A stretch of 64,000 nt of DNA from Chinchilla lanigera (taxonomy: Eukaryota; Chordata; Mammalia; Rodentia; Chinchillidae): contig NW_004955473.1 in the NCBI RefSeq assembly GCF_000276665.1, positions 3,955,666 to 4,019,665 of the forward strand, written 5' to 3'. The notes beneath the pieces are model-generated. The model was not told the origin of the DNA and did no database searches. It saw nothing but the letters and a program-made list of their open reading frames with translations. The translations under genes were made by a program, and so were the position numbers. Positions 34,762-45,324 of this stretch are shown here, piece after piece (position 1 is the first letter of the stretch; every line of letters begins with the position of its first letter).

Positions 34762-34870
34762 CGGGGGTGGGGATGAAAAAAGGAATTGAGACGTGTTGTG
34801 TGCACACACCCACTCCACACAAGAAGTGTAAACATTATGTGCTGCAAACATGCCCTAACAAAAAATAAGT
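34762..34870 (+). mobile_element. Short L1 3' tail, forward
   Basis: 'gatgaaaaaaggaattgaga', 'cacacaagaagtgtaaacat' and 'tatgtgctgcaaacatgccc' match the L1 3' ends at 45.7 and 28.05 kb. Only the last 110 bp or so was inserted. Confidence 0.75.
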
Positions 34871-35084
34871 GAAGAAATATTAATGCTCTACTAAGTTTTG
34901 AACTTGCTTGGGTCCAGTCACCCCTTTCTTCCTATTTCTCCCCCGAGAGTGGGAATGCCTAACCCATGCTAGTCTTCACCCTTGGAAGCCATGTGTTTCT
35001 AGTTTCATAGGTTTGCAGGTGGAGAGAAATTAGCCTCAGGATGAATTGTGCTCTGTGAGTTTCACTCATATCGAACTTATTTTA

Positions 35085-35545
35085 TTTTTTATTGGCACAT
35101 GCTTGCAGTATAGAATGATTACATTATACGTTAATTTCTTTTTTCATCCCTTTCCTTCCCCTCCTTCCCCACCCCTTCCCTCCATCTCTTGATCTGCTTC
35201 TCATTTGAGAAAGGTCTATCTCCTGATTTCCTGTTATCCATCTTTTACATTACCTTTTATTTATATTTTGGGTTCCTCATATAAGAAAAGCAATGCAATA
35301 TTTCAGCTTGTGTGTCTGACTCATTTCACTAATATGGTCTCAAAGGGCATCTCTTTTCCTAAAAATGACTTAAGTTTATCTTTCTTTATGGGAGAGTAAT
35401 ACTCCATTATGTGTAAATACCTTATTTTATTTATCAGTTAATCTATTGATGTACGTATAGGCTGCTTACAAGATTCAGCTATCATGAATTGTGCTGCTAT
35501 AATCATGCATCACTGTAATTTAGATGATACTTTGAATATATGTCT
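35085..35545 (-). mobile_element. L1 3' end, reverse, 5'-truncated
   Basis: A reverse L1 3' UTR with its pyrimidine-rich tract (35,130-35,190) is followed by 'gtctgactcatttcactaat', 'agagtaatactccattatgt' and 'gaattgtgctgctataatca'. It splits the MaLR internal region, whose sequence resumes at about 35,546. Confidence 0.82.
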
Positions 35546-35644
35546 TTAGAGTTGATGATAGAATGAGTTAAGACTTTGGGGGATGTTAGTTTGAAATGAA
35601 TATATTTTGCATATGAGAAGGAATGAATTTGGGAGATATTGGGC

Positions 35645-35942
35645 AAAATATGGATTGAACATACATGTCCCTCATAAGGTGAAACCTTAACTCCCAATAT
35701 GACTGCAGTTGGAGAAGAATTGGAGAGGGGCCTTTGGGAAGTAATTAGGGTTAGACGAGTCATGAGGATGGAGCCCTCCTGATGGAATTAGTGTCCTTAT
35801 TCGAAGAGAGGCATCTCAATAACACAACCAAGCTGGTACCCTCATCTTGGACTTCTGGCTTTCAGAGTTAGAAAGTTTTATTTCTATCATTTAGACTACC
35901 CAGACTATGGTATTTTATTATGGCAGGCAGAGCTGACCAAGA
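35645..35942 (+). mobile_element. MaLR 3' LTR (MST/MLT1-type), internally deleted
   Basis: 'ttgggaagtaattagggtta', 'tcatgaggatggagccctcc tgatgg', 'tagtgtccttattcgaagag', 'cttggacttctggctttcag' and 'gactatggtattttattatg' follow the LTR order. The middle 'gaggacacagcgagaagg' part is missing. Confidence 0.85.
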
Positions 35943-35944
35943 CA

Positions 35945-36470
35945 TGTATCTACAGTATTAACACTCAGTAGCATGCTTAGTATGTGCATATGTTACATTT
36001 TACTTATAAATCCCCTAGTGATTGATATGTAGGTAACTTTCATTGCTATCACAATCAATAATTCCATAAGCATCATAGCATGGATCTTTAATGGATCAGT
36101 TCCAGAGTTATAAAGTGATTCATAAGACATGCATAATTAATTTCATTAAGCTTCTCCAGATTGCACTCCAGATTTGCTCAACCAGTTTATGCTCCAGCCA
36201 GCAGTACATGAGAATATTTCACTCCCCATATCATCACCACCTCATAATATTATCTAACTTTCTAATTTTGCCATTTGAATGTGTGTTAAGCAACAGCTCT
36301 TTGGTTTTCAAATTTGGGTTTGTGAGTATTACTGAAATTGGGCGTATTTTTACAGATACAGATGTCCTATTTGGTGAGATACTGGTTCAAATATTTTTCT
36401 CATTTTCTACTGAGTAGATTTTTTATTTGTAGATATTTGAAATACTTATGTCTTATATGTCACTAGTAGC
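35945..36470 (-). mobile_element. Old L1 fragment, reverse
   Basis: 'tttatgctccagccagcagt', 'cactccccatatcatcacca cctcataat', 'ctttctaattttgccattt' and 'ctcattttctactgag' follow the reverse ORF2 C-terminal/3' UTR of an old L1. Confidence 0.7.
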
Positions 36471-37845
36471 TCCATCTCAATTGGAAATAGATTGGAAACA
36501 GATTAACATCAAAATGCAGAGAAATAAAGCAGATAAAAGAGTGGATAGAAAAATTTTATAGAGAAAGGAGGAACCGAGGGTGAAAAAGTTACCTCTATCT
36601 AATGTAGCTCTGAGTTTCCTGGCAGCCGAAACAAAACTGAAAAGATGATTCATTTATTTAACATATGTTTTATGTTGAAGCTTTAAGGTTTCAAATTTTC
36701 CTGGTTTCTTGGCTGAGTCTGAAGATGGAAAATAAATATGTTTTTGAAAAAATAATCTAGCTAAATCAAGTCCTAAAAATACAATCATCAGAATACCACT
36801 AGAGAAAATATTCATTGGGGCTGAATCATCTCAGTAATCATCATATCTGCAAGAAGCTTTTCAGACATTCATTTCAATTTGAAAAATATTTTCAAGAATG
36901 TTGAGTTTTAAGTTTGTTTTAAAAAAACATTTTGAACAGTGGAAAGCAGAATGCATAAAACTGTTTTGAAAATGTTTCCTCAAAACAATGTGTTGATGAA
37001 CAATGTTTAAAAAATTTGGGTCTCTAAATACTGGCTTCAGAAGAGCTGTGAAAAATTGCACTTTTCAGACAAACTATAGATCCAGTAAAAAGCATTTGTG
37101 CTTGGCACAGGCTTGGGGGAAGGAGAAATGTAAGGAGGAGCACAGCTAATTTTAGGGCAGTTGAATTATTCTGTATAATATTATGATACTAGATACATGC
37201 CATCATACATTTGTATAATGTCCAAGCCCATAGGTATACAACACCAGCAGTGAGCCTAATGTAAATTGTGGAATTATAATGATAATGATATGTCAGTGGA
37301 AGTTCATCAATTTTAGCAAATGTACCACTGTGGTGAGGGGTGCTGATAACGGGGAAGGCTGGAGTGACCTAGGCTGTTAGCTGAGACCAGGCGCAGAACT
37401 CAGGCAGATGCCATGGTAGCCTGGCCCTGGAATGGCACTCTTGTCTCCAAGTAGTACAAAAAACTTCTAAAAATAAACACAATTTTTAGAGCAGTTGGAG
37501 ATTTGAAGCAAAATTGAGAGGAAAGTCTAGAAATTTCTAGGTCACTGAAAATTAAGCCTGATGAACAAGAAAAGAGAAAGTTTGTAGGGGGGCGGTGGCA
37601 GAAGCAGAGTCCTAGGCTGGAAGATCTCTGGGATTGCCCTGGGTATCTGCCCAAGCAGGGCGGAGGGTTAAGTGAGGAAGTAGTTCCTGAGTATCAACTG
37701 TTACCTGGGAAGCTCGGCTACCTGTTTGGCTGTAGTAGGGAGGCACTGCAAGCCACTTAGCTAATTCTGTTTGACTGGTGCTTCTGGATCTCAGTGAATC
37801 CTAGTATCACAGAACAGCAAAAGAAAACTTCAGCAAATACCATCA
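36471..37845. other. Unique sequence, no gene seen
   Basis: AT-rich, with only short ORFs (up to 84 codons). No repeat is named. A slightly GC-richer patch at 37,570-37,740 is not a CpG island. Confidence 0.4.
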
Positions 37846-38098
37846 GCCCATTATATAGTGTGTTCCAGGTGCTGTGCCAGGCATGGTACGTATGTTGTTG
37901 CATTCAGCGTTTTTGGCAATCCCCTGAGGTGGATAAGAGTATTAGTGCCATTTTACATATAAAGAAACTTATTCTTAGAGACATTATGTGACATCCTCAA
38001 GGTTGCACAGCTGGTAAGTGGAAAGACTGGGACTAGAACCAAAGTACAAAAACTGCAAAACTTGTACATTTAGCCATTTCACTATATACCCTATCTCC
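37846..38098 (-). mobile_element. MIR SINE, reverse
   Basis: 'gtgttccaggtgctgtgcca ggcatgg', 'cccctgaggtggataagagt', 'ccattttacatataaagaaa' and 'ggttgcacagctggtaagtg' form a nearly full-length reverse MIR. Confidence 0.88.
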
Positions 38099-38149
38099 TC
38101 TCCACTCAGCAGTGTGAATAGTAATTGATATTATTATATTCATTGTGTT

Positions 38150-38305
38150 AGTATTATCACATTTCATACTGTCTTTCACCACTTACCAGCCACTTTACTT
38201 TCTTCTCTCCCTAACTAGGTTATTATCTCCTTAAGGATATGAATTCCCTTTCATAATTCCCTTATACTCCAATAGTGTTTAACACAGCTCTAGGAACTTA
38301 GAAGG
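38150..38305 (+). mobile_element. L2 3' end, forward
   Basis: 'ttatctccttaaggatatga' and 'atactccaatagtgtttaac acagctctagg' match the L2 3' terminus ('ctccatgagggcagg' to 'cagtgcctggcacatag'). Confidence 0.6.
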
Positions 38306-38345
38306 GAAGAAAGGAAGGAAGGGAGGAAGGAAGGAAGGAATAGAT
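38305..38345 (+). repeat. (GGAA)n microsatellite
   Basis: GAAGGAAGGAAGGGAGGAAGG-type run, imperfect. Confidence 0.9.
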
Positions 38346-38399
38346 AAGGAAAAGATAAGGAAACTGAGGCTTAATCAGTTTAAAGTACTTGCTCAGAAA

Positions 38400-38660
38400 G
38401 AATCCAGACATAAAAGAATGTATTCTGCATAATCCCATTTACATGAAGATTAGAACAGGAAAACTGCTCCACGATAATAGAGGATATAATGACAGCTACT
38501 TTTCCAGAAAGGGGGATGACGGAGCCTCCTGAGATGCTGGAAGTGCTTAATATTCTCATCTAGCAAATGGGTACAAGTGTGAGTATCTGTAAAAATTCAC
38601 CTACTTGTACACTTGGCATTTTGTAGTTTTTGTATATAAGCAAATGAAAGAGCTAAAACT
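38400..38660 (+). mobile_element. Old L1 3' end, forward
   Basis: 'cataatcccatttacatgaa', 'gtgagtatctgtaaaaattc' and 'cttgtacacttggcattttg' follow an L1M 3' UTR end. Confidence 0.6.
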
Positions 38661-38939
38661 AATACTTTCCTCCTAAGTGCAGATGTCATAAATAGTGAAG
38701 CTGAAATGCGAACCCAGGTCCATGTGCTTCAACTCCCATGCTTCCCAAACTCCTGCCTCATCTCACTTCTGCTACATTCAGCAGGGACAGTTGGGATCTG
38801 CTCTAGAGATTTTCATTTTTGCCACCACTTTCCCAGCTAAACCTGAGCCAAGAGAAGAGGATTCACCAACTATACCACCCTCCAGCACTCTCCTCATCCC
38901 TCACTCAACACATGAGCTCCCTTTTAATCAAGAAACCAC
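38661..38939. other. Unique sequence, no gene seen
   Basis: No feature recognised. Confidence 0.35.
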
Positions 38940-39260
38940 ATTTTAATCCTCATGATGTCAATAATTCAAACAGAGGCATCTATCAAGTAATTAAAAGCTG
39001 ATGATGTTGAAATAGTTCTTCTGTTTACCTTCTAATGATTGGAGAGTTTGCCACCATGCACTGGAAGCAATAATAAACAGCATCAGTTTAGTTAATCTAT
39101 TCAATCTCATCAGTGCTTTATGGTCAACTCTTCTGCACAAGTCATGCACTGCATCTGGTGAAAAATGCAAAGATAACCTGCGCAGAAGTAGCTTTGCTCC
39201 ATAGCGGGTGGAATGTGTCATTAGCATCAAAAAGCTGCAATGTGTACTGGGCATCCAGGG
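38940..39260. promoter_or_regulatory. Candidate conserved non-coding element
   Basis: The strongest candidate by composition. It holds non-repeat sequence with ATGATGTCAATAATTC, ATCAAGTAATTAAAAGC, AACAGCATCAG, TTAGTTAATCTATTCAATC, CATCTGGTG (E-box) and TGTCATTAGCATC words spread over about 300 bp. No ORF longer than about 87 codons and no repeat is seen. Function is inference. Confidence 0.33.
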
Positions 39261-39349
39261 AGAGATACATGAGGCAGAAGGTAGGGGAGATTAGGGAAGG
39301 CTTTTCAGAGGAGGTGGCTTTCAACTAAGCCATCAAAAATGAGACTTGG

Positions 39350-40150
39350 GTTGCATAAAATCCTCAAAATCATCTTAGATTCCTCTCAGTCTTTCCCTCC
39401 TGCCAAGTGAAACTATCTACAGGTCTCTTGGTTCTGTATTCAAATTATATCCTGATCCAACCATGCCTTCCTCACTTGCAGTTACTAACACTGTGGACTG
39501 AGCTGTGATTTGTCCCTTGGCCTATTGCACTAGCTGTCTAACTGGGTTCTCGCCTTCCAGTCTCTCATCTAGGACTTTCTCCATCAAGGTTCACAGATCT
39601 ATTAAAAGAAGAAAAAAATTGTTGTACATGCCTGCTTAAAAATCTTTCGGTGACTTTTTAGAAATGTTTTTCAGCTCTTCCTTACGGCCCCCACAACCCT
39701 CCACAACCCATCCTTATGGCCTCCCTTTCTGATCCTGTCTCCTGCTCTGCTTGCCCGCTGTACCTTAGCTGCACTGGTCTCCTCACCATTCTGGAAACTT
39801 GCCTTGCACATTCCTGCCTCAGACTCCTGGTGCCTGCTGCCTGGAATGCTTCATCACTTAGCCCATTCAAGTCTTAGTCACGTCACCTCTTGAGCGATCC
39901 TCCCTGAAGTCTTCAGGTAAAACAGGGATTCCCTCCACCACTCTCTGCTCCTCTGCTCTGTTTTAATTTTCTTCTTAGTGCTTATCACTACCTGACATTT
40001 GAGTATATAAATATATCGATTGATTGACTGTCTCCCCTTCTAGAATGTAAGCTAAATCAAAGCAGGAAGTTTTGTTTGTCTTGTTGGCTGCTAAATTTCT
40101 AATGCCCTGAACAATGCTTTGTACATAGTAAGTTACCAATAAATAACAGT
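39350..40150 (+). mobile_element. L2 LINE 3' portion, forward (about 800 bp)
   Basis: The best L2 in the window. It has 'gcactggtctcctcaccatt', 'cacattcctgcctcagactc', 'tgctgcctggaatgcttcat', 'gtcacctcttgagcgatcct', 'cttatcactacctgacattt', 'cttctagaatgtaagctaaa' and 'ttgtacatagtaagttacca', all in L2 order. The coding end is decayed. The TCGATTGATTG patch near 40,015 is local. Confidence 0.9.
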
Positions 40151-40204
40151 TAAATTCATAATCAGAGATGGAGAAGAAAATGTATTCCAAGTACAAGATT
40201 AATT

Positions 40205-40345
40205 TTTGCGTTCATTCAACACAACAAAGGTTGCCAAGTAGAAAGTCTGTTACGGAAAGTAAACATGACAGAGGAGGTCCCTATCCTCATGGAACTCCCA
40301 GACTAATACAAAGTTACAAATTGTAAGAGAAATCCTTTGATAGCA
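40205..40345 (-). mobile_element. L2 3' end fragment, reverse
   Basis: 'ggaggtccctatcctcatgg aactcccagactaata' is the reverse L2 3' terminus region. Confidence 0.65.
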
Positions 40346-40429
40346 GCTCACACTGTGGACTATCGGAGAACATGGGAGAACCACCATGCAATGACAAACA
40401 CAGTGACCACGTCGTGGTATTGATCCACT

Positions 40430-40575
40430 CACTGATTCATCTATCAAACATTATTGAACACCTCCTTTATGAAAAACATAGTGCTTGGCAAAGAGAATTA
40501 GACAATTAAAAAGATGACTCAACACCTTCTTTCACATAACTCACAGTCAAGTGGAAGACATACCTGATCAATGTT
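40430..40575 (-). mobile_element. L2 3' end fragment, reverse
   Basis: 'attattgaacacctccttta' and 'cataactcacagtcaagtgg aagac' give a second reverse L2 end next to the first. Confidence 0.65.
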
Positions 40576-40591
40576 GAGATATAGACGGGTA

Positions 40592-40757
40592 GCCGGGCAT
40601 GGTGGCTCATGCCTATAATCCCAGCACTCGGGAGGCTGAGGCAGGAGGATTGTTGCGAGTTCAAGGCCAGCCTGGGCTACAAAGTGAGCTCAAGGCCAGC
40701 CTGAACTGCATAACGAGACCATGTCTCAAAAAGACCAAAAAAAAAAAAAAAAAAAAG
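40592..40757 (+). mobile_element. B1 SINE, forward, full length
   Basis: 7SL-RNA-derived SINE. It opens with GCCGGGCATGGTGGCTCATG and carries the B1-type internal duplication ('aaggccagcctgggctac' and 'aaggccagcctgaactgc', about 29 bp apart). It ends 'gagaccatgtctcaaaaaga' and an A-tail. Low divergence from the copy at 46,681 indicates recent B1 activity. Confidence 0.95.
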
Positions 40758-41529
40758 AAAAAAGAGAGAGATAGAAAGATAAAGGTGAATGATTTGTGAA
40801 TGGAGCAGAGCAAGAAGCTGGAGGCAAAGAGACCTAGGAAGAGACTATTAAAGCAATCCAGTCACAATAATGCAGTCTGGTCTGGGCCACAGGGGTTGGA
40901 TTTAAAGGACAAGGAATTAACTTTGCCTATTTATGCTTGGCCACTTTTCCCTAAGGTACACACAATTGGCCTGAAGAACCCCATTATCAGCCCTTTTGCT
41001 CTGTCTCCCCTCCCGCCAACATGCGTGCTGCTTTCTAAGTTGGAAGCCCCATTAACCCTGGCATTTCATGTGGGGTCTGGGACACTGGTGTATTGTGTTG
41101 CATAGAACTGAAACTTCCCACCAGGGATAAAAACATGGCATGGTTGCTTTTTCCCTAACGCAGAGAGGAGTACATCAGCCCTACTAAGTGATGAGGAGAA
41201 AGGCAATGGAAGGCACGCAGGAGAAAAACAGGAGCCAAGAGAAGCTGGTGTGAAAAGTGGAGGTGCCCTCCCTGGAGCCAGCCAATTGGGCCAAGAGAAC
41301 CAGGCTGAGGGCTGAATTTCCAGGGGCCCATTCCATTTCAGTCGGTCAGCTCCCTTAGACATTACTTTATTTATACCCCTGCCTCGTTCTCCACTGCCTT
41401 CTGATCTGATCTGTTGATCCTCTCTCCTCCCCTTCCCCTTTCAAATTAAAGGTCATCAGGATAGATTTCCTCGGGGGCCCTGGCTACACCTGTTTCTCGT
41501 ACGTGCTCAAGTGGGAAAGTGGCCAAGGA
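40758..41529. other. Unique sequence, no gene seen
   Basis: Overlapping ORFs of about 100 codons on opposite strands (40,800-41,105 and 41,066-41,362) lack any domain. Confidence 0.35.
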
Positions 41530-41680
41530 CTACATACAACCACTTCATCATTGGGGAGAAAATTGAGACCCAGAGAAGTTGATGAAATAGCTCAAGGTCA
41601 CAGAGCTAGTAAGTGGCTAAATCCTGATTAGGGTGTACATGCAAGCCTAGGTCTTCTGATAGCCCTAGCTTGAGGGCAAT
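41530..41680 (-). mobile_element. MIR SINE, reverse
   Basis: 'ggggagaaaattgagaccca', 'ctcaaggtcacagagctagt aagtgg' and 'aagcctaggtcttctgat' are reverse MIR. Confidence 0.8.
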
Positions 41681-41847
41681 ATTTTCTTATGGTTCAAATT
41701 AGAGAAACTCATTTCTCAATGGAAGCCTTTCCTAAGTGACATGAAGATATCATTTAGTGGAAAAAGAAGGTTCCCTTTACCAGATGGCTTACAGTCAACT
41801 TCGGCAGGAAGCAGTATACACGTGCCTTTGTACTTAGTTCTGTCAGC

Positions 41848-41910
41848 CCTACACACACACACACACACACACGTACACAAACACACACACGTACACAAAC
41901 ACATATCTAT
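41848..41910 (+). repeat. (CA)n compound microsatellite
   Basis: Three CA runs separated by GTACACAAA-type interruptions. Confidence 0.95.
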
Positions 41911-42049
41911 ACCCTTCAGTTGCCCAGAAGACTGGGCCCATTATGAATGCAAAGAGCAGTCTTTAATGGGATGCAGGAACCTGTTTGAAGCCTGAGTCCA
42001 GCATCTGTAGGGCCTCAAACTGGATGAAGTCTCCCATGGAGCTACAGAC

Positions 42050-42350
42050 CCTCTGCCTTGCCCGTTTTCTTCTCACTCCCTTCCCATTTTGTTGGTCACA
42101 CGGTGCCCTGTTCTCTGTCCCACTGTCTGTGCCTCTTTACTCGCCTTATTTTCCTGTTTTGCCACCTCTGTCTACCTTCTCTACCTCCTCTGTTCCTGTC
42201 CCTCCCCTCTCCCTCTCCTTCCTCGTCCTTCTTTTCTCTCCCTCACGTCCCCATGTTTGTTCTCTCTCTCTCTCCTCTTTCCCACTTTTGTGTTCTTTTA
42301 TTCATCTACTACTTCCCCTCTTGCTTCTCTTCCTCTCTCCTCCAGGAAGC
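42050..42350 (+). repeat. Polypyrimidine tract (TC-rich)
   Basis: About 300 bp of C/T-rich sequence on the + strand. The three overlapping ORFs (96-129 codons, rich in Ser/Leu/Pro/Phe) in all three frames are caused by this composition. Confidence 0.8.
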
Positions 42351-42859
42351 TCTCAAAGAATCCCAGGCTTCTGAACTGACCAACCAGAACTACACTGTGG
42401 AGCTCTTAACTCACTTTTTCTTTAATTGAGCCACAAAAACAAATTTCATTTTCATCCTAGGTTAAGGCCTTCCTGGAAAAAAATACTGGGTCTTTAACTG
42501 ATGCCAGGCACATTCTCCCAGGACTTGGAGCACCGTTGGGCATATACTATACCAGGTGCTCAAAGAGTACCCATTCCCTTGCCATAGCCCTCCCCATTGA
42601 CTGTTCAGCAATTACAAATCTACTCTTAATTCCACTACCTGCTCTTTGAAGCTGGGATCATTCATGGCAAGTGTAAAGTAAAACAGCCTCCCAGAATCAG
42701 ATGAGCACATATAATGGAGAGGTCTCCCTGTCTCTCCCTCCAATAATCATGACATCATTTGCCTGGGGCCTGGGCCCCTGGAAACACACTAGGCTGGCAA
42801 TGACATATACTAGTCTGATGCCCACAGCACCTCTCCCCTCAGCCCCCTCACCATCCTTC
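42351..42859. other. Unique sequence, no gene seen
   Basis: No exon or repeat is recognised. Confidence 0.35.
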
Positions 42860-43065
42860 CTACAGCTTTTTCCCTACACCAGATCTTGATCATAGTCTTG
42901 CTGCTTACTAATAGTGCAATCTCATGTTTAATGCTCATCTCCCCCATTAGCCAGTAGGCTCCGGAGGACAAAGTATATGTCCCTTTTTCCCTTACATCTC
43001 CAGTGCCTAGCACAGTGTCTGGCACAGAGTGAGCATGTAATGCACATGCATTGAATAAATCAGCC
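42860..43065 (+). mobile_element. L2 3' end, forward
   Basis: 'ggctccggaggacaaagtat', 'catctccagtgcctagcaca gtgtctggcacag' and 'gcattgaataaatcagc' are a clear L2 3' terminus. Confidence 0.85.
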
Positions 43066-43079
43066 AACAAACCACTTAT

Positions 43080-43300
43080 GCTCTGTAATTCTCAATTTTC
43101 TCTCCTATGAAGCAGAAAATACCAACTATTTCCTGAGATCCTTAAAAACATGATAATATATGTACAGTGACATACAGCAGATGCTTAATAAATATGAGAC
43201 CCTTATAATGCTGTTTGCCAGACAAAGCAGGATGACACAAGTAAAATTTACTAACACAGTGCCTGGCACAAAGGAGGACCTCAATAAATGTCCGTGCCCT
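43080..43300 (+). mobile_element. MIR SINE 3' end(s), forward
   Basis: 'ctcctatgaagcagaaaata' and a first end 'agatgcttaataaatatgag' are followed by a second 'cagtgcctggcacaaaggag gacctcaataaatg'. Two 3' ends in a row suggest two adjacent fragments. Confidence 0.7.
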
Positions 43301-43429
43301 TCCATGTCTTCACCCCAGCCCACAGCCAGAGCTGCAGGGATGAGCTGGGCATGAGCCCCTTCCCAAATGCCTTCCAGAATGGAGCCCTGGGCCCTCTGGT
43401 AGCCTCCCTTAGCAGCCCTAAGTGGGTGG

Positions 43430-43650
43430 ACACTTAGTCTGTCATCCCTAAGGCCCCATCTTCAGCCCCTGCCCAGCCTTTCCTGCTAATTAGATGAGTA
43501 ACAGTGTTTACTGTCTCTGGCTGGGCAGCTGACGGATGGTCGAGGCTGCAGATCATTAACCTTTCCCAGGTTCCCAAATGTTCTCATTAAAGAGCCCTGT
43601 CCTATGTCTTTTTCCAGCCCCGAGCTGAGAGCTGTGGAGCTGGCTGGCAC
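43430..43650. promoter_or_regulatory. Candidate conserved non-coding element
   Basis: Non-repeat sequence with TGCTAATTAGATGAG (homeodomain core), GTGTTTACTG (forkhead-like), GGCAGCTGAC (E-box) and GATCATTAAC. Regulatory function is inferred from motif density only. Confidence 0.28.
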
Positions 43651-43939
43651 AGGGAGCTAGCACTGGGCAGGAAGTGACTGCAGCGGTTCTGGGCAGAATC
43701 ATCTGCTGTAGCCTTGGGATGCTTTCTGCTCTCTATACCCTTTAGCAATTCCTTTAAAACGTGCCTGCTCCCAGACACGTGTGCTCTTGGACACGTACTG
43801 CTCACACACCGTGAACACATCAGCTCTTTCCTACTGTGTTGCAACAGGCTGTGAGGGTAGACTGGAGACTCAAAGTGCTGCTCAGAAGACTCTCCGAACT
43901 CCAGAATGGAGGTAATCAAGCCTCAAGCAGCTGAGGCTT

Positions 43940-44060
43940 ACCCTGATTTTGTCCCTGATTTGCTTTTTGACTTTGGGCAAACTTCCTGGCCGCCCTCTCT
44001 CCTGTTTCCCTACCTTTGGAATGAGCTCCCTTGCACTTTAATTGTTCTTTCAGTTCTTTA
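43940..44060 (+). mobile_element. Possible MIR fragment, forward
   Basis: 'tgctttttgactttgggcaa acttcctgg' resembles the MIR core. Flanks are too decayed to be sure. Confidence 0.45.
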
Positions 44061-44249
44061 TATCTGTTTTACAGACAGGTGTGGTTTCAGATTACTATAA
44101 AATAGGACTCAAGATGGATTCACAAATAGAAGCCCTACTCCATCCATCAGCCAATATCATTTTTTCTACGAGATCGCTGATGCTTCTTAGAAAGAGTCTA
44201 TGCAGGATCCCCTGGACTCCCAGAGGCATTCACTCTTGTGTGTGTGATG

Positions 44250-44289
44250 ACAATGAATGAATGAATGAATGAATGAATGAATGAATGAA
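44250..44289 (+). repeat. (TGAA)n microsatellite
   Basis: About nine uninterrupted 4-bp units. Confidence 0.97.
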
Positions 44290-44329
44290 ATTCTCTAAGC
44301 ACTCACAACACACACATTTCAAGTTTTGC

Positions 44330-44465
44330 ATCTGACTAGTTGGATCAGCCTAAATGAATTGCTTAACTTCTCTGGCCCTCAGTTTCTATAGATGTAGAAC
44401 AGGAAAATAACAAGCAAAATGGTTTGGGATATTAAATGAGACAGTGGGTAGAAAACTCCTATCTC
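44330..44465 (+). mobile_element. MIR SINE, forward
   Basis: 'attgcttaacttctctggcc ctcagtttct', 'agatgtagaacaggaaaata' and 'gatattaaatgagacagtg' are the forward MIR core. Confidence 0.8.
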
Positions 44466-45170
44466 AGGGCCTGCATTTTTCCTAAAGGGAGTCAGGGCTT
44501 GTCCCATGTTGTCTTGATCAGGCTATTTGCATCTGGTTGAAGTTGAAGGGACAAAATTCTAGCACAACTTCATTCAACCTTTTCCCATCAATCAGCCACA
44601 AGTGCTTAAACTACCCAGCAGAGGAATTAGTCTGAGGTTCTACACAGTGGGTGTAGTTTAGCCAGGTAATGGCATCAGAAGGGAATATGAAATGGAGCAA
44701 ACTAACACATTTACAGGAAGAAGCTTATGTGATCAACCTATTGACACCCAGCCAGTGATGGGACCAAAACTGTAGAAATGGAAGTGACCAAGATAAAAGA
44801 CATGGAAAGACTAAAATATGGGACATAGAGGAGGAAATCTGCTCGTGACTCTTCTCCCTTTCCCCTTACCATGTCCAGTCTGTTATGTAATCCATTCTAC
44901 CTCCTAGAATATTCATTCATCATAAACTCAACATAGCCACAAGTGAACTTACAGTGCCATCCCATCCTATTGTTCTTCCTTCAGTGCTCTGCATTTCAGT
45001 GAATGGTGCAATCATCTATGCTAAGTCCCAAGTGAGACACTGGGCCACATCTTTTGCTTCTTGCTTTTTAGAGTCCATAGAAATTCTCCAAAGCCAGTAT
45101 GTTCCACACTCAAAATGTGTCTCAAATCTGTCCAGTTATTACTGTTTTCACTCCCAAGTCTCAGGCTAAC
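44466..45170. other. Unique sequence, no gene seen
   Basis: No exon or named repeat. Confidence 0.35.
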
Positions 45171-45174
45171 CTCC

Positions 45175-45290
45175 AAGCCAAATCCAGCAGAATCTAAGGA
45201 AGTAAGACTCAGGAATCAGTATTTTCAAAACTTCTCAGGTGACTGTAATGTGCGGGCAAGGATGAGAAACATTGCTCTATGCATTAGCCA
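45175..45290 (+). mobile_element. MER5-like (hAT-Charlie) DNA transposon fragment
   Basis: 'gactcaggaatcagtatttt', 'cttctcaggtgactgtaatg tgcgg' and 'gatgagaaacattgctcta' match the MER5 right half and terminal inverted repeat. Confidence 0.75.
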
Positions 45291-45324
45291 AAAGCAAATC
45301 ATACTGTCACTCAAGTTAAAGACA

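Larger units (their letters stand above)
33661..35644 (+). mobile_element. MaLR internal region, with nested insertions
   Basis: Non-coding internal sequence of a MaLR (ERVL-related) element. Landmarks in order: 'agctttggaatgagtaaggg', 'gagttttgaggtgcatgcta', 'actgaactatgtcctggtgt', 'catcactgctaccacctcac', 'gcgggcaggacattgggagt', 'gttttgaacttgcttgggtc' (34,896), 'cctcaggatgaattgtgctc' (35,035), 'atgagttaagactttggggg' (35,562) and 'tgcatatgagaaggaatga'. It is interrupted by an ID SINE (34,502-34,607), a short L1 3' tail (about 34,762-34,870) and a reverse L1 (about 35,085-35,545). MaLRs of this type lack viral genes, and none is visible here. Confidence 0.82.

Noticed and set aside
42050..42430. 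Three overlapping forward ORFs of 96-129 codons
   Set aside because: All three frames are open only because the tract is C/T-rich. The products are low-complexity Ser/Leu/Pro/Phe.
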